From: Mucilaginibacter kameinonensis
GTDB lineage: Bacteria > Bacteroidota > Bacteroidia > Sphingobacteriales > Sphingobacteriaceae
Reading direction: 5' to 3'
Length of the DNA stretch: 64,000 bases
Assembly: GCF_003675385.1 (NCBI RefSeq)
Contig: NZ_RCWZ01000003.1
Coordinates: 1,116,001 to 1,180,000, forward strand
The notes below the pieces were generated by a model. That model saw only the letters and a list, made by a program, of their open reading frames with translations, was not told the origin of the DNA and made no database searches. Shown piece by piece: positions 7,478 through 16,436 of this stretch; position 1 is the first letter of the stretch, and every line of letters begins with the position of its first letter. The translations under genes were made by a program, and so were the position numbers.

Positions 7478-8626
7478 ATGGCTATTACAGCAAACCAGGC
7501 GAGTGCCAAACAGGCCGATGATATTAATGCAGCCCCTACCCGTTTATTTTCGTTGGACGCCCTTCGCGGTTTCGATATGTTTTGGATTATGGGTGGCGAA
7601 GAGATCTTTCACGGAATGGCTAAAGCCACCGGCTCACCATTTTGGGGCGCCATAGCCAACCAGTTTACCCATCCAGATTGGAACGGCTTTCACCTCTACG
7701 ATTTGATTTTCCCCTTGTTCCTGTTCATGGCGGGTGTTTCAACTCCATTCTCTGTAGGGCGTGAACTGGAAAAAGGCAAAACCCGTCAGCAATTACTGCT
7801 TCGAGTTATAAAAAGGGCATTTATTTTAGTGCTGCTTGGTTTGGTGGTAAACAACGGGATAAAAATCATGCCCATTGCCGAGATCCGGTTCCCAAGCGTG
7901 CTCGGTCGTATTGGTATTGCTTATATGTTTGCCAACATTATTTATCTGTACAGTAAAGAGCGCTGGCAAATGTTCTGGTTTTGCTTTTTCATTATCGGCT
8001 ACTGGCTGCTGCTTAAATTCACATCAGCCCCGGGCTTCCCGATGGGCGATTTGACCATGAAAGGCAACTTTGCTTCATACGTTGACCGTAGCATATTACC
8101 CGGCAGGTTGTATTTGGGTATTCACGACCCTGAAGGTCTTTTTTCAACTATCCCGGCTATCAGTACCGGCATATTAGGCATACTTACCGGCGTCCTACTT
8201 AAAAAAGGAGGTATCACCCAAATGCGCAAAGTAGCTACCATGGCTGTATTTGGCGTAATATTCCTGGTGCTGGCCCAGATCTGGAACCTTGATTTCCCAA
8301 TCAATAAAAACCTGTGGACAAGCTCATTTGTGCTGCACGTAGGCGGTTTAAGCTTATTGCTGATGGCCTTATTTTACTACATCATCGACGTAAAAGGACA
8401 TCAAAAATGGGCTTTTTATTTCCGGGTGATAGGAATGAACTCTATCCTGATCTACGTATCCGGTCACTTCATTAAATGGGATTATACTACCGAAGGCTTC
8501 TTTGGGTGGATAGGCCAGTTGGTTGGCGATCCGTACAATATTGTAGTGATGGCTATTTGTTACGTGATGGTAAAATGGGTGTTTCTGTATTACTTGTATA
8601 CCAAGAAGACATTTTTGAGAGTATAG
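7478..8626 (+). CDS. NagX-like multi-pass acyltransferase-family membrane protein
   Basis: A 382-residue protein with about ten hydrophobic segments. The N-terminus RLFSLDALRGFDMFWIMGGEE is the signature of the NagX / heparan-alpha-glucosaminide N-acetyltransferase-like family (DUF5009), and LYDLIFPLFLFMAGVS follows in the second membrane helix. Human HGSNAT, the distant relative, acetylates glucosamine ends across a membrane; bacterial members are often near glycan degradation genes. Here the neighbours are not glycan genes, so the substrate is open. The start is the ATG at 7478, after an AT-rich leader. It is monocistronic and followed by a palindromic repeat. Confidence 0.8.
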   Translation: MAITANQASAKQADDINAAPTRLFSLDALRGFDMFWIMGGEEIFHGMAKATGSPFWGAIANQFTHPDWNGFHLYDLIFPLFLFMAGVSTPFSVGRELEKGKTRQQLLLRVIKRAFILVLLGLVVNNGIKIMPIAEIRFPSVLGRIGIAYMFANIIYLYSKERWQMFWFCFFIIGYWLLLKFTSAPGFPMGDLTMKGNFASYVDRSILPGRLYLGIHDPEGLFSTIPAISTGILGILTGVLLKKGGITQMRKVATMAVFGVIFLVLAQIWNLDFPINKNLWTSSFVLHVGGLSLLLMALFYYIIDVKGHQKWAFYFRVIGMNSILIYVSGHFIKWDYTTEGFFGWIGQLVGDPYNIVVMAICYVMVKWVFLYYLYTKKTFLRV

Positions 8627-8748
8627 GAACCCTGATTAGAAGGATTTTAGGATGACCATGAGTTAAAAACATCAAGGCTATGCTAAAATCCTACAAATCA
8701 AGGTTCAGATATCGAGAAAATCCTTTAATCTTACGAATCAGGGTTCTG
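8627..8748. repeat. Inverted repeat pair (family C, AACCCTGATT ends)
   Basis: GGAACCCTGATTAGAAGGAT begins at 8627, and its inverted counterpart, ending TTACGAATCAGGGTTCT, closes the element near 8746. An internal AAAATCCT core repeats in both orientations. The right end runs into the 3' end of the rlmF gene, whose last three sense codons and TGA lie within the repeat. Confidence 0.7.
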
Positions 8749-9703
8749 TTCGTTTACCCCACGCCTGCTGCTCCTCAGGAGTTAAATAAGTCCAGGCCAT
8801 GATGCGGCTTACTTTTTGGCCTTGCGACATGTTAATGGTTTGTACATCTTTTACACCTTCTTTTTGAAGGGCATTAAACAATATCCTGAGATTTTCTTTT
8901 TTAGATACCAGTGTGGTGAACCATAAAACCTGCTTTTCAAATGGTTTACTTTGTGCAGCCATCAGCTTCAGGAAAGCTGCTTCACCGCCGGGATACCAAA
9001 GCTCGGTATTTTGACCGCCGAAGTTGAGAACAGGCTGTTTGTCTTTTCCTAAACCCAGGTTATCCCATTTACGCGCCGAACCGGCTGCCGCTTCCTTAGC
9101 CGAAGCATGGAACGGAGGGTTACAGATGGTCAGGTCAAACAATTCACCTGGCTTGATCACGCCCTTAAAAATATCGGCTTTTTTGCTTTGCTGCCTTAAT
9201 TCAACAGCTACCTTTAACTGACTGTTTTGCTCAACAATGCTTTGTGCCGATGCCATAGCTTCCAGATCGAGTTCGGAGCCAACAAAGTTCCAGCCATACT
9301 CTCTGACACCTACTATAGGATACACCAGGTTAGCCCCTACGCCAATATCAAGTACACGCACTTTTCTTCCTTTACGTATGACACCGTTGTTAACAGACGC
9401 AAGAAGGTCAGCAGCGTAATGGATATAATCGGCACGCCCTGGTATAGGCGGACATAAAAACCCTTCGGGGATATCCCAATACTTAATACCATAGTAATGC
9501 TGCAACAATGCCCTGTTAAGCGTTTTTACAGCTTCAGGATTGGCAAAGTTGATGGTAAAGTTATCGTACTCGTTAGTGCGCACAAATGGCCTTAAAGCAG
9601 GAGTAGTTTTAATTAACGCCTTAAAATCATATCCCTCGCGATGCTTATTGCGTGGGTGCATATTGGTTTTAGCCTCGGGCTGGTTGGATTCCTGTGCTGA
9701 CAA
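8738..9703 (-). CDS. rlmF: 23S rRNA (adenine-1618-N6)-methyltransferase RlmF
   Basis: RlmF methylates A1618 of 23S rRNA using S-adenosylmethionine. The 321-residue protein shows the family N-terminus (MHPRNKHREGYDF near 16-28), CPPIPGRADYIHYAADLL, the SAM-binding VLDIGVGANLVYP motif near 135, and the amino-methyltransferase motif NPPFHAS near 195, followed by the Gly-rich insert. Length and motif order match the family. Its stop codon and final residues (TEP) are formed by a palindromic repeat at 8627-8748. A pyrophosphohydrolase gene lies 23 bases upstream on the same strand, so an operon is likely. Confidence 0.9.
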   Translation of the reverse strand: MSAQESNQPEAKTNMHPRNKHREGYDFKALIKTTPALRPFVRTNEYDNFTINFANPEAVKTLNRALLQHYYGIKYWDIPEGFLCPPIPGRADYIHYAADLLASVNNGVIRKGRKVRVLDIGVGANLVYPIVGVREYGWNFVGSELDLEAMASAQSIVEQNSQLKVAVELRQQSKKADIFKGVIKPGELFDLTICNPPFHASAKEAAAGSARKWDNLGLGKDKQPVLNFGGQNTELWYPGGEAAFLKLMAAQSKPFEKQVLWFTTLVSKKENLRILFNALQKEGVKDVQTINMSQGQKVSRIMAWTYLTPEEQQAWGKRTEP

Positions 9704-9726
9704 TGAGATAATGTTTTGATATGTAA

Positions 9727-10197
9727 TTAACCAACGATACCTTTCAGATCGGCTGGCGAGTAATTAATAGATTTTAATGTTTTATGATCCGCTGTACGAT
9801 ACACCAGGTACAAGCCATCTATCTCTTTATAATACGCATCCGTATTGGCTGTGTTTTTATAATGTTCGATGGTTTTTTCAGCCTCTTCAACTGTTTTGCA
9901 GGCTTTACTCATGTTTGAACGATGCACTTCATCAAACAGTTCTTTAAATTTTGAGCCCAGTCCAAACTCCAGTACCGCGCCCGATAATACATATTGCAGG
10001 TCGCAAAGGGCATCCGCCACTTCAACCATGTTGTTATCGATAACGGCCTGTTGTAACTCCTTTAATTCTTCGGCAATAAGTTCGATACGCAGATCGCAGC
10101 GTGCTTTTGAGGGCATAACTGGCTTTTCAACTATGGGATGCTTAAAAGTGGTATGAAATTCGGCTACCTGGGTTAATGCGCTTAAATCTTTGATCAT
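9727..10197 (-). CDS. MazG-like nucleoside triphosphate pyrophosphohydrolase
   Basis: A 156-residue all-alpha NTP pyrophosphatase. The metal-binding pattern E-L-I-A-E-E-L-K-E-L followed about 20 residues later by EVADALCDLQYV gives the ExxE and ExxD clusters of the MazG/DR2231-like superfamily. FKHPIVEKPVMP at the N-terminus is typical of the single-domain phosphoribosyl-ATP pyrophosphohydrolase-like subgroup. Such enzymes hydrolyse (d)NTPs to the monophosphate and pyrophosphate as house-cleaning or dUTP control. It is upstream of rlmF with a 23-base gap. The substrate cannot be told from sequence. Confidence 0.82.
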   Translation of the reverse strand: MIKDLSALTQVAEFHTTFKHPIVEKPVMPSKARCDLRIELIAEELKELQQAVIDNNMVEVADALCDLQYVLSGAVLEFGLGSKFKELFDEVHRSNMSKACKTVEEAEKTIEHYKNTANTDAYYKEIDGLYLVYRTADHKTLKSINYSPADLKGIVG

Positions 10198-10408
10198 GTT
10201 GTTTTTGGGCGATAAATAAACGGCTAAGTTATGAATTAACTAAAAGGCTTTCAAAAAATTAGTGCAAGCGGTATTAGTTACAATGTTATAGAATATAAAA
10301 ATAAATAAGCAAGCACTAACTAATAACACTGATTATCAGTTTATAAAAACTTAACATACATAACGGTTGTTAACATAAATATAATATTAAAAACACACTA
10401 TATTAACC

Positions 10409-10416
10409 TAACTTTG
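10409..10416 (+). promoter_or_regulatory. Bacteroidota -7 element upstream of the Lys-rich gene
   Basis: TAACTTTG fits the TAnnTTTG consensus and lies 46 bases before the ATG at 10462. I see no TTG box at the standard 19-base spacing, so the assignment is tentative. Confidence 0.4.
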
Positions 10417-10461
10417 CATCGCGAAGAAAAAAACCGCCCCAAGTTGATTTAATCCATCCAC

Positions 10462-10779
10462 ATGAAAAACATAAAAGATAAGGCCGCTACAAAACAAGCC
10501 CGCAAAGCTCTTAAAAAACAATTAAAAGAAAAATTAGTAATTCAGATTGAAGCCCTGGTAAGTGAATTTGGCCCTGATGCAAATAAAGCAAAAAAAGCCA
10601 TTGATAAAGCCGCTAAAAACCTGGCAAAAACATTGGCTGCCAAATTAAGCCCTGTTGTACATGCCGTTCCTACTGAACCGAAAGTAAAAAAAGAGAAAAA
10701 AGCAGCCGAAGCAATTGCGCCTGAAAAGGTAAAAGTGAGCAAAAAAGCAAAAATTGCCGAAACTGAAAAAGCTTTATAA
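10462..10779 (+). CDS. Lys/Ala-rich small basic protein
   Basis: A 105-residue protein made largely of Lys and Ala, with a helical first half (TKQARKALKKQLKEKLV, ANKAKKAIDKAAKNLAK) and a low-complexity Lys/Glu/Pro tail. No signal peptide is present. The composition resembles histone H1-like or other nucleoid-associated basic proteins, but no specific fold is recognisable and DNA binding is only a guess. It stands alone, with a likely promoter upstream and a strong terminator 50 bases downstream. Confidence 0.65.
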   Translation: MKNIKDKAATKQARKALKKQLKEKLVIQIEALVSEFGPDANKAKKAIDKAAKNLAKTLAAKLSPVVHAVPTEPKVKKEKKAAEAIAPEKVKVSKKAKIAETEKAL

Positions 10780-10828
10780 TTAAAAAACCTACCCCAAAAA
10801 AGACATTTAGTTTATTTTTTAAATCCAT

Positions 10829-10876
10829 AAAAGCCAATTATTAAAGATATAAACGCTTTAATAATTGGCTTTTTTA
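10829..10876 (+). terminator. Rho-independent terminator
   Basis: A stem of 18 bases (AAAAGCCAATTATTAAAG at 10829-10846 with its complement at 10855-10872) and a short loop run into a T-tract. It ends the transcript of the Lys-rich gene; between it and 11056 there is only AT-rich leader sequence. Confidence 0.88.
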
Positions 10877-11055
10877 GTTTAATTTAAAATACACATAAAA
10901 AAACCACAAAACGAAACAATATTTCATATAAAAATCAAAAAACATAATTTTAAAGTAGAAAAATCACAATAAAACATAGTAAATATTGATAATAGTTTAA
11001 TAATTATTAACTTACATTAAATTAACAGCATCAATAAAGCTTTACCAACCGTTTT

Positions 11056-13830
11056 ATGAAGAAATTTTTACCACTTACCTTTATTTTGCTAACCATGTCA
11101 TCCCTCCTGGCATTAGCACAAAAGAAAACTATTACCGGAACCGTTACCGACGCTGCAAACAGTGCGCCTATGCCCGGTGTATCGGTACATATTAAAGGGA
11201 GTAACTTAGGCACCAGCACCAACGCCAAAGGGGTATATACCATTTCGGCGGCAGCTACCGACGAATTGGTAATAAGTTACACCGGCTATAAAACACTTAC
11301 CGTAGGTATTAACGGGCGCAGTAAAATTGATATCTCCCTGGTAAGCGATGTGGCCCAGCTAAACGAAGTGGTATTAATAGGTACGCGCTCGGCAGGGCGT
11401 GTAAAGCTGGAAACGGCTGTTCCGGTTGATGTTGTTAACGTAGGCAAAGCCGCTTCTGTAACCGGACGAATGGATATTACAGACATTCTTAATTATTCGG
11501 CCCCTTCCTTTAATTATAATAAACAATCAGGCTCTGATGGTGCCGACCACGTTGAGTTGGGTACCTTACGCGGTCTTGGGCCAGATCAGACACTGGTTCT
11601 TGTAAATGGCAAACGCCGCCATTCCACAGCTTTCGTTTCCGTATTTGGTACACGCGGTCGCGGTAACTCGGGTGTCGATCTGAGTTCGATCCCAACGGCT
11701 TCTATCGACAGGATCGAGATCCTTCGTGACGGCGCTTCGGCACAATACGGTTCTGATGCTATCGCGGGTGTTATCAACCTGGTACTAAAGAAAACCACCG
11801 GTGTATTTAACGCCAATGTAGGTTACTCCGGTTATTACGACCCTGCCTTTAACAGCGGCAAAAGCGTTGTTTCTTCGCAATATCCGCACGGCGGCGCAAT
11901 TGACGGCAACGGCATTACTATTGATGCCAACTATGGTTTAGCCCTTGGTAAAAATGGCGGCTTCATCAACTTTACCGGCGATTATGCCAAAAACGGCAAA
12001 ACCTTCCGCCAAACGCATGATACCACAACCTCAAACCCTAAAGCGCTTCCTATAAATCCGTACAGGCGGGCCAATGGTGATGGATCGGCCGAGAGCGGTA
12101 CATTCTTTTTCAATCATGAGTCGCCTCTTGCCGGCACCCGTACCACGCTATACAGTTTTGGAGGTTACAGCTATAAGGCATCCGACGATTATGCCTTCAC
12201 CCGTAATTTCTCCGGCAGACCAGAACGCTTCCCTACCGATAACAGCGGCAACATAATTCCTGTTAGCGGCATTATTTTTAATACTCCCGACGGCGAATCT
12301 TATTATAACCCCATCATCCGCACACACAACACCGATATCGCGGTTGCAGTAGGCGCAAAAGGCACTTTGGGCGATGCCTGGGACTGGGATTTGAGCAACA
12401 ACATAGGCAATAACAAATTCCACTTTTTTGGCTACAAAACTTTTAATGCTTCTTTAGGCGCAGATAAAACCAATTTTGATGATGGCGGTTCGGAGTTTTT
12501 ACAAAACACCAGCAACCTGAACATTAATAAACATTTTGGCAATGTAATGCAGGGCCTTAACCTCGGCTTTGGTGGCGAATACCGTTACGAACGTTATAAG
12601 ATCTTTTCGGGCGAAGAAGCATCGTACAAAAACTACGACCCAACGGGTGTAAAAGCGGCAGGTGCGCAGGGCTTCCCCGGCTATCAGCCCAGCGACGCGG
12701 TAAGTGCCCATCGCTCGGTTGAAGGCGTGTACGTTGACCTTGAAGGCGATATCACCAAACAATGGCTGGTTGACTTTGCCAACCGCTACGAACATTACAG
12801 CGATTTTGGTTCAAACTTTAATACAAAACTGGCTACTCGTTACAAAATCACCGATAACTTTAATATCCGCGGGTCCTTAGGTACAGGTTTCCGTGCGCCA
12901 TCGTTACAACAGATCAATTACAGTTCAACCTTTACCAATGTACAGGGAACAGTAATATCCGAAGTTAAGATAGCGCCAAACTATAGCCCTATCACCAAAG
13001 CGGCTGGCATCCCTAACCTTAAACAAGAAAAATCAAAAAATGCCGGCCTGGGTTTTACCTTTAAACCAATACCTGAGTTAAGTTTTACTGTTGATGGCTA
13101 TTATATTAAAGTTACCGACCGCGTAGTGCTTTCGGGCCAGTTCAGTGCCGACGACGAAACTCTCGATCCTACATTTACCAATGCCCTGAAAAATTTGCAT
13201 GTAAGCTCCGCCCAGTTTTTTGCCAATGCGGTTAACACTACTAACAAAGGTTTGGATGTAGTAATTGAATATAACAAAACCATTGGTGCAAACAGGTTCA
13301 GAGTATTGTTCACTGGCAATTTCCAAACCATGAAGATTGACAAGGTAAACTACCCCCCTATTTTAGGAACTACCGCTGCCCTGCGCGAAACCTTCCTGAG
13401 CGAACGTGAAAAGAAATTCATCCTTGCATCGGCACCGCCTCAAAAACTTAACCTGAACCCTGAGTTTAGCCATAAAAACTTTACGGTAGGAACCCGCTTT
13501 ACCTACTTTGGTAAAGTAGTAATTGATGGCTATGGCGATGGTACAACACTTACCCCTACGGTGCCTACTGATGATGGTTCGGCACAACTGCCCGACCAAT
13601 ACATTTACAGTGGCAAAGTTGTAAGCGACTTGTATTTTGCTTACAGAGTGGCCAAATCTGTTCGTTTATCTATTGGCGCCGATAACATTTTTAACGTACA
13701 CCCCGATCTTGCTTATGTAAAAGGCGCAAAGGGCTACGCCTTTAATAACGAGCCATCGGGTCCGTTTGATGCCGTGCAAATGGGACAAAACGGTCGCCGC
13801 TTTTTCGCAAGGGTAGGCTTTACATTTTAA
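11056..13830 (+). CDS. TonB-dependent receptor with N-terminal carboxypeptidase-regulatory-like domain
   Basis: An outer-membrane TonB-dependent transporter of 924 residues. A signal peptide ends at LALAQ (about residue 21), a CarboxypepD_reg-like domain follows (ITGTVTDAANSAPMPGVSV) to about 100, then the plug (LGTLRGLGPDQTLVLVNGKR, RIEILRDGASAQYGSDAIAG) and the beta barrel ending in an aromatic residue (VGFTF). The plug sequence is of the siderophore/vitamin receptor type rather than SusC, and no SusD gene follows. There is no STN domain, so direct sigma signalling is not expected. It is monocistronic with a terminator after the gene. The ligand is unknown. Confidence 0.88.
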   Translation: MKKFLPLTFILLTMSSLLALAQKKTITGTVTDAANSAPMPGVSVHIKGSNLGTSTNAKGVYTISAAATDELVISYTGYKTLTVGINGRSKIDISLVSDVAQLNEVVLIGTRSAGRVKLETAVPVDVVNVGKAASVTGRMDITDILNYSAPSFNYNKQSGSDGADHVELGTLRGLGPDQTLVLVNGKRRHSTAFVSVFGTRGRGNSGVDLSSIPTASIDRIEILRDGASAQYGSDAIAGVINLVLKKTTGVFNANVGYSGYYDPAFNSGKSVVSSQYPHGGAIDGNGITIDANYGLALGKNGGFINFTGDYAKNGKTFRQTHDTTTSNPKALPINPYRRANGDGSAESGTFFFNHESPLAGTRTTLYSFGGYSYKASDDYAFTRNFSGRPERFPTDNSGNIIPVSGIIFNTPDGESYYNPIIRTHNTDIAVAVGAKGTLGDAWDWDLSNNIGNNKFHFFGYKTFNASLGADKTNFDDGGSEFLQNTSNLNINKHFGNVMQGLNLGFGGEYRYERYKIFSGEEASYKNYDPTGVKAAGAQGFPGYQPSDAVSAHRSVEGVYVDLEGDITKQWLVDFANRYEHYSDFGSNFNTKLATRYKITDNFNIRGSLGTGFRAPSLQQINYSSTFTNVQGTVISEVKIAPNYSPITKAAGIPNLKQEKSKNAGLGFTFKPIPELSFTVDGYYIKVTDRVVLSGQFSADDETLDPTFTNALKNLHVSSAQFFANAVNTTNKGLDVVIEYNKTIGANRFRVLFTGNFQTMKIDKVNYPPILGTTAALRETFLSEREKKFILASAPPQKLNLNPEFSHKNFTVGTRFTYFGKVVIDGYGDGTTLTPTVPTDDGSAQLPDQYIYSGKVVSDLYFAYRVAKSVRLSIGADNIFNVHPDLAYVKGAKGYAFNNEPSGPFDAVQMGQNGRRFFARVGFTF

Positions 13831-13860
13831 AACTATTAACTGACAGATCTCATAGCTTAA

Positions 13861-13890
13861 GGCGTCCAGGTTTTCCGGGGCGCCTTTTTT
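13861..13890 (+). terminator. Rho-independent terminator after the TonB receptor
   Basis: GGCGTCC and GGGGCGCC pair (with one G-U) around a loop containing TTTTCC, followed by six T. It lies 30 bases past the receptor stop. Confidence 0.78.
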
Positions 13891-14033
13891 ATTTTAGGGA
13901 TAATTTATAAATATCAAAAGCATTGTAACTTTATCCGCCGATAAAACTCTAAACTTGCAAACTGTTAAAACATGTTAAACAAGTGCGAAAGTTATTTTTT
14001 GTACATTCTTTAACTTAGCATTGCAGATAAAGA

Positions 14034-14621
14034 ATGCCTGCACCCAATCAGCATATTACCCATACCGACGAACAGCTACTACAACTCATAGCCGGCGACA
14101 ATCGCGAGGCTTTTACTGAGCTGTATAACCGGTATTGGGATAAAACCTTCGCGGTAGCCTACCACCGTTTGGATGATGAGCACGAAGCCGAAGAAGTGGT
14201 TCAGGAAGTGTTTTTAAGTATCTGGCAACGCCGTGCAAGCCTCAAGTTAACCCATACCCTGGCAACCTATCTTTCGGTTGCGGTTAAATATAAAGTGATC
14301 AACCATCTTGATCGACAATACAGAAAGCAGCAGCATTTAGATGAACTTGCTTTTACCTCAACCGAAACTGAGGACACCACAATTCAATGGCTGGAAGAAA
14401 AAGAACTACGCGAACGGCTTGACCACAGTATCAATCAACTGCCCGAAAAATGTCGCATTGTATTCCTGCTGAGCCGCGATGAAAATAAAACCTATGCCGA
14501 GATAGCGTCAGAACTTGGCATCTCACAAAAAACAGTCGAGGCCCATATGTCAAAAGCTTTAAGTTCATTAAGGCAGTCGCTTGGTGTTTCCTTACCTGTA
14601 CTGATTTTACTGCTTAGTTAA
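14034..14621 (+). CDS. ECF RNA polymerase sigma factor (FecI-like)
   Basis: A 195-residue sigma-70 family protein. Region 2 spans about 20-90 (FTELYNRYWDKTFAVAYHRL, EAEEVVQEVFLSIWQRR) and region 4 about 130-182 (LPEKCRIVFLLSRDENKTYAEI, then the HTH LGISQKTVEAHMSKALSSLR). The C-terminus is a short hydrophobic tail (LPVLILLLS), as in other Bacteroidota ECF factors paired with FecR. The expected partner, a FecR-type anti-sigma factor, is at 15380-16375, but a gene on the other strand lies between. It probably directs transcription of the FecR/TonB-receptor genes at 15380-19923. Confidence 0.9.
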   Translation: MPAPNQHITHTDEQLLQLIAGDNREAFTELYNRYWDKTFAVAYHRLDDEHEAEEVVQEVFLSIWQRRASLKLTHTLATYLSVAVKYKVINHLDRQYRKQQHLDELAFTSTETEDTTIQWLEEKELRERLDHSINQLPEKCRIVFLLSRDENKTYAEIASELGISQKTVEAHMSKALSSLRQSLGVSLPVLILLLS

Positions 14622-14648
14622 GAACACTGTACTTTAATTTAATGCCCG

Positions 14649-15203
14649 TCAGACTTTCTTGTAATGAAGCGCAATGCAGCCTGATTCAAGAATCTTTGAT
14701 TCAATTAGCTTTAAGCCCAAGTTTTCTTTTAAACCGGTGGCCTCCAGCAAGCCTCTGCCCTCGCCTACAATTACAGGGTGGATCACAAAATTAAATTCAT
14801 CAACCAGGCCAAGTTCAATAAGCTGCAAAGGTAGATTTACACCTCCTATCGAAATATTGCCACCCGGTTGCTGTTTTAATTTTCGGATCTCATCGCCAAG
14901 GTTTGCGTGGGTAATCGTTGTATTTCTATCGTCGGCAATGGTTAATGTCCGCGAAAACACGAGTTTTTCAATCCCATCAAATGCCCATGCAAATTCGCTC
15001 TCCTCTTTGGTTGAATTAGGATCTTTTGCTGCATCCGGCCAATAAGGAACCATAAGTTCGTAGGTTTTACGCCCGTATATAATCAGGTCTACGCCATCCA
15101 TAAGCCGGGTAAAATATTCCAATATATCCTTGCCACCGCCAAATTTGGTATGGTCGCAGCATCCGTCTAAACTCAGGTTAATACCGTAAATTACTTTTCT
15201 CAT
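14649..15203 (-). CDS. RibD C-terminal / dihydrofolate reductase-like family protein
   Basis: A 184-residue reductase-fold protein (MRKVIYGINLSLDGCCDHTK at the start; LIIYGRKTYELMVPYWPD in the middle; GNISIGGVNLPLQLIELGLVDEF towards the end). The GRKTYE and NISIGG segments are the NADPH-binding parts of this family, seen in the YyaP/YwjB group. True folate or riboflavin activity is not established for stand-alone members. It lies antisense between an ECF sigma gene and its FecR gene, an unusual position that suggests a later insertion. Confidence 0.85.
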   Translation of the reverse strand: MRKVIYGINLSLDGCCDHTKFGGGKDILEYFTRLMDGVDLIIYGRKTYELMVPYWPDAAKDPNSTKEESEFAWAFDGIEKLVFSRTLTIADDRNTTITHANLGDEIRKLKQQPGGNISIGGVNLPLQLIELGLVDEFNFVIHPVIVGEGRGLLEATGLKENLGLKLIESKILESGCIALHYKKV

Positions 15204-15379
15204 CTGATCGGGTTTAATTGGCTTTTTTTAAAATTAGCAAATTTCAACCGACATAACCTATACAGATTTCTTTCTCGCCAAAAAGAAAAAACCTTGCTGT
15301 AAAATATTTTTCATTTTGTACTAAGGGTATCTGCCTTCATCTCTGACTATATGTGCAAAAGGTTGAAAGATCAGTTACA

Positions 15380-16375
15380 ATGGAAAACAATAATACCTAC
15401 AACGTAAAGGAACTTGCTCACAAGTTAATGCAGGGCACCATCAGTCCGGACGAAAAGATCTGGCTTGATGCGTGGTACGCCAATTTTAGCGATGAGGAAG
15501 TTTTGTTATCGGCCTCAAAATACCAAACTCCCGAACAGCTGCGGGAAAGTATTTTGAACAAGATAACCGCACGAATGGAAACACCGGTGAAACCCGCGCG
15601 TAAGGTAATTACCTTATGGCGAAGTATAGCTGCTGCAGCGGCTGTGGTATTGCTGGTTACATTCGCGGCGCTTTACAAAAACGAGGTATTGGAAGTTGTT
15701 GATCCGGCCAAACAGGTTGAACTGGTAACCTCCCCAGGCAAACACCGGCAAATCAGTTTACCTGATGGTACACGCATCTGGCTTAATCCCGGCAGTAAGA
15801 TCAGCTATCCTGATAAGTTCAGGGCCAAAGAGCGATTGGTAAAACTGGAAGGCGAAGCGTTTTTTGATGTGGTACATGATGAGGACCACCCTTTCGTGAT
15901 CCAATCAGGCCAGCTTAAAACAGTAGTACTGGGCACCAGCTTCAACGTTAAAGCCTACCCTGATGAGATCATATCTGAAGTAACGGTCATCAGCGGAAAA
16001 GTGGCTGTGCAGGAGCATGATCTGCCTAAAAGCAAACAGGCTATCATGGTACTTAACCAGCGTGCTGTTTATAACAAAACCAACAGATCGTTGATTAAAC
16101 AGGATTACCCCAACGCGTCAAAATTCCTGTCGCAGCGTACCGGTTTGTTTAGTTATGATGGCGCATCTCTGCAAAACGTTACCGATGACCTATCGCTCCA
16201 GTATGGCATCCGCGTAAATCTGGCTCCGGGCATTGCTCAATCGGGCTTTTACGGACATATCAACACTAACGAGCCGGTGGATAAAACGCTTAATAAACTT
16301 TGCGCTGTAATGGACCTGCGCTGGAGTAAGCTTAACAACGGCTACTACCTGCAACCTTTGCCTCCCAACAATTAA
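15380..16375 (+). CDS. FecR-family anti-sigma factor
   Basis: A 331-residue inner-membrane sigma regulator. The cytoplasmic N-terminal part (about 1-80) should bind the sigma factor; a transmembrane helix follows (SIAAAAAVVLLVTFAALY, about 85-102); the FecR domain covers about 115-240 (ISLPDGTRIWLNPGSKISYP, KLEGEAFFDV, VLGTSFNVKAY); a DUF4974 domain ends the protein (TGLFSYDGASLQNV to WSKLNNGYYLQP). I chose the ATG at 15380 over an in-frame GTG at 15353 because MENNNTYNVKELAHKL looks like a normal FecR N-terminus. The sigma gene 14034-14621 is its likely partner. The TonB receptor gene follows after 61 bases. Confidence 0.88.
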   Translation: MENNNTYNVKELAHKLMQGTISPDEKIWLDAWYANFSDEEVLLSASKYQTPEQLRESILNKITARMETPVKPARKVITLWRSIAAAAAVVLLVTFAALYKNEVLEVVDPAKQVELVTSPGKHRQISLPDGTRIWLNPGSKISYPDKFRAKERLVKLEGEAFFDVVHDEDHPFVIQSGQLKTVVLGTSFNVKAYPDEIISEVTVISGKVAVQEHDLPKSKQAIMVLNQRAVYNKTNRSLIKQDYPNASKFLSQRTGLFSYDGASLQNVTDDLSLQYGIRVNLAPGIAQSGFYGHINTNEPVDKTLNKLCAVMDLRWSKLNNGYYLQPLPPNN

Positions 16376-16436
16376 CCTTTTCATTTTTTTAAACATCCCC
16401 CTAAAAGGAAAAACCACACCAACAATTAAAGCATTT

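Noticed and set aside
11031..11243. 70-codon minus-strand frame at the TonB receptor start
   Set aside because: It is antisense to the signal peptide and regulatory domain of a clear gene.
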